The notes under the pieces are model-generated. The model saw nothing but the letters and a program-made list of their open reading frames with translations, was not told the origin of the DNA and did not search any database. Made by a program: the position numbers and the translations under genes. A stretch of DNA of 64,000 bases from Macrolepiota albuminosa (lineage: Eukaryota > Basidiomycota > Agaricomycetes > Agaricales > Agaricaceae): NCBI GenBank assembly GCA_027475525.1, contig JAMWFC010000009.1, positions 372,001-436,000 of the forward strand, in the 5' to 3' direction. Below are positions 42,743 to 54,204 of the stretch, piece after piece (positions within the stretch are counted from its first letter, which is position 1; every line of letters starts with the position of its first letter).

Positions 42743-43994
42743 TGTGTACTCATAAGATGAGTTGCAAAAATAGTCGTGGGGTGTATAATCAATCGATGAT
42801 TTGACTTTATAGCCCTGTCCACGGCAGCCATACTCCTGGCTTGTTTGACAACTGCTCAGCTGCCGATTGTTGGTTGCATAGCAATGCAGTTATTCCGTTC
42901 GGGCCGGTCAAACAGCACACACAGCCTTTAACAGCGCTGAAGCCTTCTATTCCAATTCCCCCTTTTGTCTTGTATCTTTACCGCCAGGAATTGTTTATAT
43001 AGGCCAGCCAATAATCGCGGTTAATTTGACCTTTCTCGAGTTGACCTTCACTTCATCTCAGTCTATCCGTTATCTATTCCCTCCAACTGTACCCAACACA
43101 CAGAGAGAAGATATAGAGCTCGACGCATTCGTTCACACCGCGGTGATAAAGATCTACTGGGGCACATCAAGCGCCGCAAATTCAACCAAAGACGCTAATT
43201 GCTTTGATATCAATATATCTATCCGGAGCTACTGTGACTTTTTAAACGGTGTCGACGTCGTTTCTGACAACAACCGACAGATTTCTGACACTGTAGCTGG
43301 TCTTCCTTTGGAAAACAACGTGATTTTTGATCGAAATACTCAGTTCAATTGGCTTCAAAGGACCTCAGCATCTTCTATCCCATATGTTGTTACCTCTTCA
43401 GAAGATTGTATGGAATCCTCTTCAAACATCTTTCCTGTCTTCGGGTGGAAAGACATCGACTATTCCGCCGTGCCTCAATTTCCACGTCATCAACACATCA
43501 AGGAACTTTCTCATGCCGGCTTCTGTCTCCCTCCCCATGTGCTTCAAAGTCTTCCTTTACCCTTCAGTCCCTTAACGTAGACCCTCAAAAAAATACACGC
43601 AGCCATCAGCGGAGCAACTTGCCTTCGGCGTTGGGCGAGTTTAAGGGCTTGAAGCGCCACGTCCTGCAGCGTTTGAGAATGAGGATGTTGATGCGCTGAC
43701 GCCCGGGACCAGTATAGTCAAAACTGGCAATACGAGGAATAAGCGCCACCACCATAACGATCTTGTAAGGCCATCTGGTCTGAATTTAAATACGGAAAGT
43801 ATTCAGCCTGAACTGGCCGCGTCACTCAAGCTGTTCCTTCAGTGTCTTCACCGGTCATCCCTAACTTAGATCTTGGGAAGTCAAGGTTCTTCACCAAGGC
43901 ACCCATAGTAGCGAAATTAGGATTAAGTCTAGCGGCAATCGTATCGATATACAAGAGGGTGTACATGTGTAGCCTGAACTTCGCCATAGCTCAC
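42743..43994. other. Intergenic or unresolved, between copy C and kinase relic
   Basis: Near 42848-42905 lies the promoter block shared with copies A and B. A 184-codon open frame at 43026-43580 (+) lacks an ATG near its start and any known motif. The region 43600-43990 probably contains the degenerate 5' part of the kinase relic, which I could not resolve. Confidence 0.4.
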
Positions 43995-45595
43995 TGTCTT
44001 CCTCTTTCACTATTAATCCCGCTCTCAATGACGAAGAGAAGAAGGTTTGTATCCGTCCATAAACTAGTCTTCATTGATATTAAGATATCCACTATTATCA
44101 GGTCCAAGCTCTGATCAACCGCCTCAGGACTCTCTTCGGAAACAAAGAAGAGTATAAAAAGTTCCTTGATTGTCGAGGTCGAGTAAAAGCTCAAAAGTTG
44201 TTAGATATGTTTCAACGGGCAAGTGTTTTTGTTCACAACCTCACCTTTATTGTAACAATATTAGTTCATTACCAGCTTTTAGATATTCTAATCGACCCAC
44301 CACCCAGCTTCCAGAGGCACCTCATTGTCGCGACGCAACGGCTCGCAGCAACCTCGGGACTCTACCCGATCTCATATGAATTAACTAACGTTACCATCTC
44401 TAAACCCTCGGAAAGTTCAGGAGGCTTTGCTGATATCTACAAAGGGGATTTTTGTGGTCAGGAGGTTTGCATTAAAACTAATAGGTTGTACAAGAATACG
44501 GATATGGCTCATTTTATGAAGGTAAGGACCAATGGCAACGAAAGGTCCTACCTTGTAAGATTGCATCTTTTTTACAGGTGGTTTCGAGAGAAGCAATACT
44601 TTGGAGACAACTACGCCACCCCAATCTCCTACCATTTTATGGCATATATTCTCATGATGGCAGAGTTTTCTTTGTTGCTCCGTGGATGGAGAAGGGATAT
44701 TATTGGTGAATATCTTAGACATAATCAGACTTCGAGTCGTGTCGTGCTGGTATGTCCTCGTTGTTTCTCCTGGCTCTGTCTATATCTAACTCCCAGACCA
44801 CCAGGCTTACGACATCGCCCAAGGGCTCGAGTTCCTGCACGAGAATGGTATCATACATGGAGACCTGAAAGGGGTGAGTTCACCCGCCATTCAGACTACA
44901 TCCCAAAGATTGTCATGTCCTAATCCAAGCTTTATCAAAAAGCCTAACGTTCTCGTGAACAAGGCAGGCAGAGCTCGTCTTGCGGACTTTGGGATATCTG
45001 CCATCCCAGACAAGGAGATTCTTGCATGGAGTTCGTTGTCCTCGGCTGCGTCGAAGGGAGGAACGATCAGGTGGCAGGCACCCGAACTGTTCGATCCCGA
45101 GAGTGATGAGGAGATGCGTAATACTATCCCAAGCGATATGTGGGCATGGGCCTGTGTCGCTTATGAAGTGTGTTGGTCTCACTTCATGGTTAATATAATT
45201 TTCATAATGAAAACAAGATCTTCGCAGGAGAACTACCTTACATACACCTCACGCGTGAAGCAGCCATCGTGAAATACGTTTCTAGTGGCATGCGACCGAC
45301 GCGGCCTCCCGACTCAAGTTCTAGCTGGGGCGTATGGGGGCTAACTGAGGATATTTAGTCTTTGATGGGAATTTGCTGGGCCGTCCAGCCGACGGAACGC
45401 CCGTCCGCCCAGGAAGTCAATTATCGTTTGTCCAGGGCACTTCCAGCGGATTTCGAGGCGGATACATTGGCACATGATGGTTCGTTCTCTCCCGGAGAGT
45501 TTCGGGAAATGATGCGAAAGGGCAAGGGGAAGGGCAGGGCTGAGGATGAGGATGAGATGTCGGTTGAAATACTTGAGGGATTATTGAATGAGTAG
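43995..45595 (+). pseudogene. Agaricomycete protein-kinase pseudogene
   Basis: Exon pieces at about 43995-44045, 44104-44218, 44276-44521, 44578-44749, 44805-44873, 44943-45167 and from 45218 reconstruct a TKL-like kinase common in mushrooms: SSGGFADIYKGDFCGQEVCIK (glycine loop and Lys), REAILWRQLRHPNLLPFYGI, HENGIIHGDLKG, LADFGIS, GTIRWQAPEL and DMWAWACVAYE. Two lesions are seen. After APWMEKG (about 44697) the frame is off by one, so TGA follows unless one base is ignored. Near the end TEDI is followed by TAG (45356-45358) where the family has a Trp codon, before SLMGICWAVQPTERPS. The catalytic loop reads HGDLKG, so Arg of HRD is replaced by Gly, as is common in this family. Sequencing error at one site is possible but two lesions favour a pseudogene. 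Confidence 0.7.
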
Positions 45596-46263
45596 CTTGG
45601 ATACTAACCAAAAAGAAGTGTTCAGTGCATAATAGATGTGGCATGAAGCCAAAGCCCAAGTAGCTCGGGTTACTTATGTACATAGTATAACGAGGAAATC
45701 GGAGAAAGCTCGTCACCGCCCGGGAACTTTAATTTAGAGTTGTCTTCCGAAGCGAGGCGAGGTTCTGACAGGAATCTCGAGGAATTAGTGACACCTTCGC
45801 GCCCGAAAAGGTGCCGACTTGACGATCATTCTGGACATCCCTGACTCTGTCTATCATGATAACATATCTTAGAAACAGATATTTCGCTTTGTGTTAGAGC
45901 GTACGTTGTAGAAGGAAGTTCGAAGTATTTCAAAGCGGTATGAACTCGGGGTAGGCTTCTCGCGTCGTAAGACAGGGAATTCGAAGAGCGATAGGCTTTG
46001 ATAGGACACCAATGCTTGACAAGGCCTGCGCCATTCTAGATCTACACGTATAGAATTGCGCAGCAGTGGTTGAACATGAGCACAATCTTCTGAGCAAGGC
46101 TGTATATCTGTAGAATATGTGTACGATTAATCTCAGTAGATCGGGAAAGGAAAGAAAAATTCGACAGCGCGAACAACCGAGCGAGGAGCCGACATCACTG
46201 AACGGCCAGGGTGCCCGCCAAGTATATTATAATCATTTTAACTTCGGATTTGTATCTAGTCGA
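45596..46263. other. Intergenic, upstream of UDP-glucose dehydrogenase
   Basis: No gene recognised. It contains the distal promoter of the dehydrogenase gene. Confidence 0.35.
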
Positions 46264-46320
46264 AGTCCTTCCTCTCTTCACTCTACTCACCACCCTCTTT
46301 CATTCTATACTCCCGCTAGA
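46264..46320 (+). promoter_or_regulatory. Pyrimidine-rich leader before UDP-glucose dehydrogenase
   Basis: A CT-rich tract (TCCTTCCTCTCTTCACTCTA and following) runs directly into the start context GCTAGAATGGCC. CT-rich stretches before the start codon are typical of highly expressed fungal genes and often mark the transcription start. Confidence 0.5.
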
Positions 46321-48149
46321 ATGGCCCCCGTCAAGGTTACCAAGATTTGTTGCAGTCAGTATTTCTTATTAGATTAATGTCGATCAATAGTGCTGACTTG
46401 GGTCTGTTTGCAGTTGGTGCTGGATACGTTGGCACGTCGTTTCTCACTATAACAAGCGCGTATCTGATCTTTGAATAACACCTCAGGTGGTCCGACCTGT
46501 GCTGTCATCGCCTTGAAATGCCCCCATATCAAAGTCACTATCGTCGATCTCAATGCGGCACGTATCGCCGCTTGGAACTCGCCAGACTTCAACCTGCCCA
46601 TCTACGAGCCTGGCCTCGAGGATGTCGTGCGCCAAGCACGGGGCAAAAACTTGTTCTTTTCCACCGATGTGGATAAAGGCATCGAGGAGGCTGATCTCAT
46701 CTTCGTCAGTGTCAACACGCCAACGAAGAAATCTGGTGTCGGTGCAGGGAGTGCTGCAGACCTCAAGTAAGCCTCGTTTATTATCATCTATCAAGATGCA
46801 TCATGTTTGCCATCCTATTTTCGTCTCTAATTCATACCATTTCTAGCTACGTCGAACTTGCCACGAGACGCATCGCGAATGTTGCCACCACCTCCAAGAT
46901 TGTCGTCGAAAAATCTACCGTCCCATGCCGTACCGCCGAGTCGATGCGTACTATCCTCGAGGCAAACTCCAAGCCCAACTGCCGCTTCGACATCCTCTCC
47001 AATCCTGAGTTTTTGGCCGAGGGCACCGCGATAAGCGATCTCTTCAATCCCGACCGTGTCCTCATCGGTTCCCTTCAGACTCCTGAGGGAAAGGACGCGA
47101 GTGATGCTTTGGTCTCTGTTTATGCTAACTGGGTCTCGTGAGTTGTCTCTTTATCGATATATCACAAGTTCGACATACTAACAAATTAATAGTACTGACC
47201 GCATCCTAACTGTTGGCCTCTGGTCCTCCGAACTTTCTAAGCTCGCCGCGAACGCCATGCTCGCTCAGCGTATCTCATCCATTAACTCCCTCTCCGCAAT
47301 CTGCGAAGCCACTGGTGCCAACATCGACGAAGTTGCTCACGCAATTGGGTACGATTCCCGCGTTGGCCCCAAGTTCCTCAAAGCCTCCGTTGGCTTCGGT
47401 GGCTCGTGCTTCCAGAAGGATATCCTTAATCTCGTATACCTGGCCGAGAGCTGCCATCTCCCCGAGGTCGCGGCGTACTGGCGTCAGGTCGTTGAGATGA
47501 ATGAGTACCAGAAACGCCGGTTCTCAAAGCGGGTTGTGGATACGCTGTTTAAGACTATCACTGGCAAGGTGTGTGTTTAACTTATGGAAGCATCGCTGGT
47601 TGGTGATCGGTGGTACGTTACAGCGTATCGCGGTTTTGGGCTTCGCATTTAAGGCTGATACTGGTGACACGAGGGAGTCTGCTGCGATCACGCTCATCAG
47701 AGACTTCCAGACTGAACGAGCCCTCATCAACATCTACGATCCTAAGGTGGAGCATTCCCAAATTTGGGCTGATCTTCAGGAGGCCAGCCCCTCGGTTCCC
47801 TTGGACAACAGTGCGTCTTCCATTACTGCACCCCATCTTTCTGATTGTTAACGCTGACCTATTCGTAGTCAAGAAGCAAGTGACCATTTGCAACTCCGCA
47901 GTGGAGGCATGTAAAGATGCTGAGGCTGTGGTTATCGCGACTGAGTGGAAGGAGTTCACCGAAATTGATTGGAAGGCTGTCTATCAGAACATGAACAAGC
48001 CCGCCTTCGTCTTTGACGGACGGCTCCTTGTCGACGCCGATGAACTGCGTAAGATTGGATTCAAAGTGCGTTCTTCCGCTCTGCGGTAGGCAATTTTTGA
48101 CACCTTTTGTTAGGTTACGACAATCGGACGGGCTCAGCCGACGCCCTAA
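46321..48149 (+). CDS. UDP-glucose 6-dehydrogenase
   Basis: Oxidises UDP-glucose to UDP-glucuronate with two NAD+, supplying glucuronate and xylose for capsule and cell-wall glycans. Eight exons (46321-46354, 46414-46431, 46487-46766, 46847-47137, 47193-47568, 47624-47810, 47869-48065, 48114-48149) give 472 aa. The NAD-binding loop [15 protein letters not shown] is built from three exons. Further landmarks are [46 protein letters not shown], the catalytic loop [13 protein letters not shown] (Cys about 280), and the C-terminal Rossmann half [36 protein letters not shown]. Exon 2 is only 18 nt and its intron must use a GC donor (GGCACGTC, 46432) to keep YVGGP in frame. A 5'- and 3'-truncated copy lies at 38655-39357. 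Confidence 0.95.
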
Positions 48150-51100
48150 ATTTGTAGATATACAAAGAGAATTATAAGCTCGAGATACCCATCCTCATTG
48201 TAGACCAACGGACATTTGTACTTTGCAATACTCATAGATGCCTTTGATTTCTGGATTAGTACTGGGCTTTATTTGACGAGCTATAAATAATATCATCTCT
48301 TTTGGAGAGATGTCGCCGAGATCCGGAAGACCAAAAAGTCGTCCAGATAGAGAGGTCATGGTACAAATGGAAAGTTGTTTTGAAATGTAGATGAAACTCC
48401 TGTCTCTGAGTTGGATAACATGGATCAGCTGCAGGCAAGAGTGTGGGTGAAAACCATTCACCTTGTCACATTAATATTTACACCCTCATTGTCTTGCTAT
48501 GGCTACCCATTTTGTGATTACATTACATACCCGTGTTCCCTCTATCTCTAGGTATCGGCGCTCGAAGATCGTTTAGGACCTGAGGAATTGTATCTTTCAT
48601 TTCTTTCCGTAATCACTCTCCTAAGTCTTCTTCAAAGCATTATTCTGCTCCACACGGCAGCCTCGAATTAACATCCAATTGGGAGGTAATTACTCGGCTA
48701 TTACTCGACGTTTAGATCGAGCAGCGCCACTTCAAACTCCAGCGAATGAGGTAGGCGTCCCTTGACCCATATTTTATTGCAACGTCATGCCCTGGATGTT
48801 TTTAGTTTAGTAGTTTGAATAAAGTGGGTTCGAGAGTTGGACCTCCGAGACAATGAGTGACCAATCTTGCTCTTAGAAATCTAGGCGCCAAGCACTCAAC
48901 CCCGAGATTTATAATTCCGACGGACAAGCAATGGGTCCAGCATGTTACGGCAGTTTATGTTTCAGTCATGGTTGCTCTTCTGCACCTTATTCTGGCCCAC
49001 AGATTAATATCGATTCCAAAGAAGGGTGAAACGGTAGGGATGTCGGCCGCAGGGACCAGGATCTTGGGGCATGTACCCTCTCCAAATTGTACTAGTAGAC
49101 AGTTGGGTTCCTTGAAGGACGGAAGACCATTTCATCTTTTGATGCGTTTATTCAGGAGATGAGTTTCAGACGATTGATTGGACCAAGACACGTAGGCAAG
49201 GGGCTAAAAGGGTCCAAGAAGCACGGCAAACATTCTTAAGGTCAGATGACGCAGTTATGCACCCATTTTAGTTCATATTTCGAGCTTCCACGTTGGTATC
49301 AGACAGTCGTTGGCACAGAGAACTACATTGTGTGAAAAGTTCCTCTCGGAGAAAGGACATCATCCTCGGCGGGAGCAATGTATCAAGATGTCAGAGCCAT
49401 GAAGCGATTGGGCGAATGGATGTCCATCTGAGCTAGGTTACAGCAGCCTGTTGATGGAGAACTTTGGCCAGAGAGTGATGACAAACAATAGTGTACGGTC
49501 GTGGTAAATTTAAAAGCGGAATTAGGACATGCATATATACATACCTCTGTTCTGTCCTGCTTGAAGTTTGAAATTTTAAGTTTGATGCCCCCTACATCAC
49601 CAGTTTCAACCTCCTTAGTTCCTTAATTAATGTTTTCTGGAACAAGTGTTGAAACATCCATAGTGACAACGGACGGGGAAGGGTGAGCGCGAGGATGAAC
49701 GCGAAGATGAACGCGAGCTGCGGAGAGTATTGACTGTAACACTGTAGGTTTACTCGTGCGGGACAACAAAACAGTAGTCCTTATGGGACGATTGTTATGA
49801 TTGCGTGAGATTGTATGAGATGGGTCCTGACGCTTGCCCTTCGCAAAGAAATTGCCTGGCTATAAGTAGGCGGGCGATGACAAAGACCTTTCTAAAAATT
49901 CTGCCAGTGATTTCATCCGCTCCATTCTTAAATCCGTGGAGATGTCGGATTTTGAAGCCCTGTCAGGATAAAACGACATTCAATTGAATTATGGGGAGAA
50001 ACCTTTTACAATTACTCATGCACAGCACTAGCAGGGCCTGTCCTTGCAGAAATCAGTGATTAAGACGGGGATCTGCTAGGCTTGAAGCTGATATAGATAG
50101 CTACCACACAGGTCAAAACATGCTACACAACAGAAACTTTCGCAAACTTGATTTCTTTTCAATTCGTCACCAGCGGACATCCTCAGAGGATGACTTGACT
50201 TTTGTCTTGACCCTACGTCTTCAACGAAAAACTCGATATTTGGCCATCCTTTCATTTAGCTTGAGCGGAACTTGTCGATCTAATGGCTGCTTTTCCGTTT
50301 CTGACAACGATACTTGGTTTCTATGACGTCCTTGGTGTTCTGGATCTGGTCTGACATGCTGGAGACAAGTTATCCAGGTTGTACATATATCTGTATCTTC
50401 ATGGAGATGGTCCATCATCGTATGTACACCTTCTCTATCTCGATATTCGAATTGATTAACAGGCGTCAGGATGGTTCCATATGACCTTTGATCCTGTCAG
50501 GACGCTTGCCAAACGGTATTTCTCACGGCGCCTTCACTTATTATAGAGAGAGCCATAAGTTATGGCTCTCTCTATGCACAAACACCCACGCTTGGCACAG
50601 ATCGGATCGTAAGTTTTGTTACTCTACAATAACTACTCTTTACAGCGGTATTGTCGCACAATATCCATAGATGCAACTAACATGGTAACTTTTGATAATC
50701 ATTATGGTTGTACCTTCTGACGAAATTGTTACCATAATCAGTGAATTTAAAAGAATTTTAGGGATACTTTATTTGACTTCCATCGCCGGACTGAACGCGG
50801 TATCTCATATAGAGATTGAGGTGATCATATACGCTGTCTTCATGCTAGGTCAGCGGCATCATCTTCGGTTTCAGATCAGTGACTTGTATTCATGCGATGA
50901 TGTCGCCAAGATTTGGTTTGCGCCGTTTTAGAAGACCCTTGGTGGGCGAGTTTTTAGATTAAGAAATTGCTAGAAAAATTATGGCGCCTCAGGCACGTCT
51001 TTCGCCGACTTTTCTCATTAGATATCACATATTTTCGGAAGTTTAGTAGGCATATGGTGAATCATTTGACAGACGTTCTATACGCATATGCCTCTGGTGC

Positions 51101-51388
51101 AGGAAGGATTGGTTTTAACAATAGCGGAAAAATCTACACCTATCGATAGAACTCAATCCCCAATAGGATCCGGTTAATCGATTTTTTCATGTGGCTATTT
51201 CGAGCAACCGCGGAAACCGAAACATTCCCGCGGAAATCTAGAGGTGCGATCTCTCAGCATCATTGTTATGACTGAAGGAGATTGATTTCCGTGGAATTTC
51301 TGTCAGTCATACCCTGTATTTTACGACCCATATAAGCTCCCGGTCTGATAAAAAGCGTTCAGCGTCTGATACACAAATAACATAACCG
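48150..51388. other. Long region without a recognised gene
   Basis: About 3.2 kb of AT-rich sequence with short frames on both strands, none with a recognisable domain. The frame at 48857-49162 (+) has no conserved features. A perfect palindrome sits at 50543-50575. The last few hundred bases should contain the promoter of the ligase gene starting at 51389. Confidence 0.4.
50543..50575. repeat. Perfect 16-bp inverted repeat with one-base centre
   Basis: ATAGAGAGAGCCATAA, a single G, then TTATGGCTCTCTCTAT. All 16 pairs match. There is no run of T after it and no nearby gene. Confidence 0.85.
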
Positions 51389-54204
51389 ATGTCTTGGTCT
51401 CCTAAGCGTACTCTGGAAGAAAGTGGGTTTATCCGAATTAGCTATTGAAAACTTCTTCTGATGTGATTTTCACTCTAGCGGATGCCCTCCTCTGTGCTCC
51501 TGGGCAACTACACGAGGTTGAGACCATATACCTAAACGGACGTATGCAGAAAGTGTATAAGCACCTCTGGCCGTCCGTCAGGGAGTTCTGGCTGTCAAGG
51601 GTTGAGAAATATTCAAAAAATACTTACATCATTTTCGAAGACCAGCGTGATACCTACGGTGAGGTCCATCACCGCGCTGTCAGAGTTGCCGCGGTCTTTC
51701 GCCACGTCTATGGTGTAGGTAAAGGTGGGCATAATTCATCTGCAAAGATGTTACTCTCTTGTATTGATGAGTATACAGGGGATAGGGTTGGTATCTGTTC
51801 GCGGAATTGCTTTGATTACCTCGTGTCTTTTTGGGCAGCTCGTACGCCAGTGCTTTTATTCATTCCTGTTGCTAGCCCCTCATTAAATTTTGAAGATCTC
51901 CTTGGTGCAGTACCCGTTCTAATCAATGCGTAAGTGACCCAAGCAATCTTCATTTCACTCTTCATGTGCAATTTAGATGGCTCCCCTCTGAGCCCCTCCA
52001 ATTTTGCCTTCTACGGACCGATTGTCAGGTTGTTATGCTTGATGCCGAACGAGCCGACCGTCTAGCGCCAGTTGTCCTCGATATTTTGCGAGACATGCCC
52101 ACTAATTTCCTAATCTTTGACGAGGAAACGGATATCATACGATGGCCTGGCATGAACTCCTTCCCTTCTACAATCGATGGTTATCGGGGTGACATCGCCG
52201 ATATACTGACCACGGATCCACAAATCTTGCCCGAGGATAACGCCCTCATCATGTTCACCTCAGGCATGGACACTCCGTCTCTAATGATGCAAAAGAACAA
52301 GCTGACATGTTGGATGAGCAGGAACCACCGGTTTACCGAAAGGCGTTTTAAGCACTCAACGTCAGTTTTTGACGAATATTCCAAACGTGAGTGGTATCTC
52401 CTTATATTGTAATGCTGATAAAGTCAACGAACCCTAGGTCATGGTGGGAGGTATCAGAGCCGATTTACGCAGGGGGGGTGACTATCCTGACTTCAAAGTC
52501 GAAGATATTCCTCAGAAAGGTGCACTCATAGGTGTACCACTCTTCCATGTTACTGGTCTTACTAGCTTTACGGTCAGCGTGGTTACTTTTCCCACATCAT
52601 CAGCGTCTAAACTCGCAGAAAGATGTATTCGACTATGATGGGACTCAAAATCATATTGACTCCGAAGTGGATTGTTGAAGAGGGTTCGTCGCGTTGCTCG
52701 TTTGGAAATTTCATTGCCTGATGTCTCCATCAGCTGCCAAGTAAATGTGTAGCTACTGTCGTGGAGGTTTGATCTGCTGACAAGTACCGTTTTAGATTGA
52801 TTCAAAGGGAAAATGTTCGCGTTGCAGGAGGGTGAGGATTTTTTTTCCAATTTTGATAAAAAAAAAACACCCCGTTAATATCGAAATGCCACTCACTTCA
52901 CAGCGTTCCCGCCATGGTTTCTGATCTGATAGACAGCTCTTTAGCTGGATTTGCACTTGAAGGTATCTTATTCGGTGGCTCGCCTGCTCCCGTAACCCTT
53001 GTGCCGAGAGCCAGGCACGCTTTTCCAACAGCCATCATGTAAGTGGTACACGTTCTTTTATAGGCAGTTGACTAACAGCTCTTAGGATGCAGGCTTATGG
53101 CATGACAGAGACAAATTCGATAGCAGTTTCGGTAGGTTTGTTTCATATGCTCATTGTCCTCGCTTCCTGAAGCACTTTATTTCTAATAGTTCGCTGGAGA
53201 TGATTATGCGACCAGGCCGGCAAGCACGTCAGTCTGTTTTGTACACTTAAAGTTTCTCTATCCACTCAAAGATGTCGCGTAGTGGTCAAGCTTCACCTGT
53301 GAATGAAATCAAGATTGTATGTAAGGGCTCTTCCGTAGGCCCTGGGGTTCCTGGAGAAGTTTGGTTGTGAGTACCCTTTTGTGTCCCTTGATGGCGCCTT
53401 CCGATATATATCTGGCGTAGACGGGGTCCGAACATCATGCAATGCTATTGGCGCGACTCAGGTAATTGTTTGATGTGACATGAAGTATAGGTTGTTAATT
53501 AATCGAAATGAAATTTCACTGGCTCATAGAAGCCACTGAAAATGCTCTCACTAGTGACGGATGGCTGAAAACAGGCGACTTAGGCTATCTGGATGAGGAG
53601 GGATTCTTGTACATCAAAGATAGACGTGAGGCAACTCATGTAGTCTATTGCAATTCCGTCGGCTGACACTTTGCAGTCAAAGATATCATCATCAGAGGGG
53701 GCGAGAACATTGTAAGCTTCGCCCATTGTAATTGTTGCAATTGTCTAGAAACTTCCAGGACTCGGTCGCGGTCGAAAATGCCCTGTACCATGATCCTCGG
53801 ATCTATGAAGCTGCCGCAGTCGGAGTTCCGGATAGTCGCCTTGGAGAGCTAGTAGCCGCTGTGGTATCTGTGAAACCTGCTTATCGAGGGACGGTCACCG
53901 GGGCATCCCTTATCACGATAGCGCGGAAATAGTATGGTTATGTCGTTGAGACTTGATTTTGGAGCTGACTATTAATGAATCTGCAGCCTTCCTCGTTTTG
54001 CTGTTCCCGTGATGATCATCGTACAAGATGAACCATTTGGTATGTCGTTCCGTAATCTCATCGAATAATCGACTAAAAATATTAGCAGAGCTTACCCCTT
54101 CTGGGAAAATTATCAAGGGTAATCTTCGTCGGCTTGCTCGGCGTCACTGGGAAAATCATGCTCGCCTGGGGAACGACCACGGTGCCCCCAGTTCGCATCT
54201 CTGA
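51389..54204 (+). CDS. AMP-forming acyl-CoA synthetase-like ligase
   Basis: Activates a carboxylic acid to its adenylate and then its CoA thioester; the substrate is probably a fatty or aromatic acid. Eighteen exons add up in phase to 609 aa: 51389-51422, 51479-51718, 51779-51929, 51977-52263, 52322-52386, 52438-52572, 52623-52687, 52796-52831, 52904-53038, 53086-53131, 53190-53227, 53283-53366, 53421-53461, 53530-53625, 53677-53711, 53759-53931, 53987-54039, 54089-54204. Core motifs are [12 protein letters not shown] (about 234-245), [53 protein letters not shown] and the C-terminal [12 protein letters not shown] with the catalytic Lys (about 578). The P-loop is formed only if intron 52264-52321 uses a GC donor. 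The donor of exon 7 (52688) is the least certain. No targeting signal is evident. The AMP-binding superfamily is wide, so the exact acid is not assigned. Confidence 0.88.

Noticed and set aside
43026..43580. A 184-codon open frame
   Set aside because: It has no ATG near its start, no known domain and no visible splice partner. Kept only as an unresolved note.
44219..44275. A certain fourth GC-AG intron in the kinase relic
   Set aside because: A GT donor four bases downstream combined with a later acceptor also preserves the frame (QRANILIDP), so the GC reading (QRLLDILIDP) is favoured but not proven.
45331..45358. A short intron removing the TAG in the kinase relic
   Set aside because: GTATGG...TTTAG would be only 27 nt, far below the other introns here, and the bases it would remove encode the conserved GLTEDI stretch.
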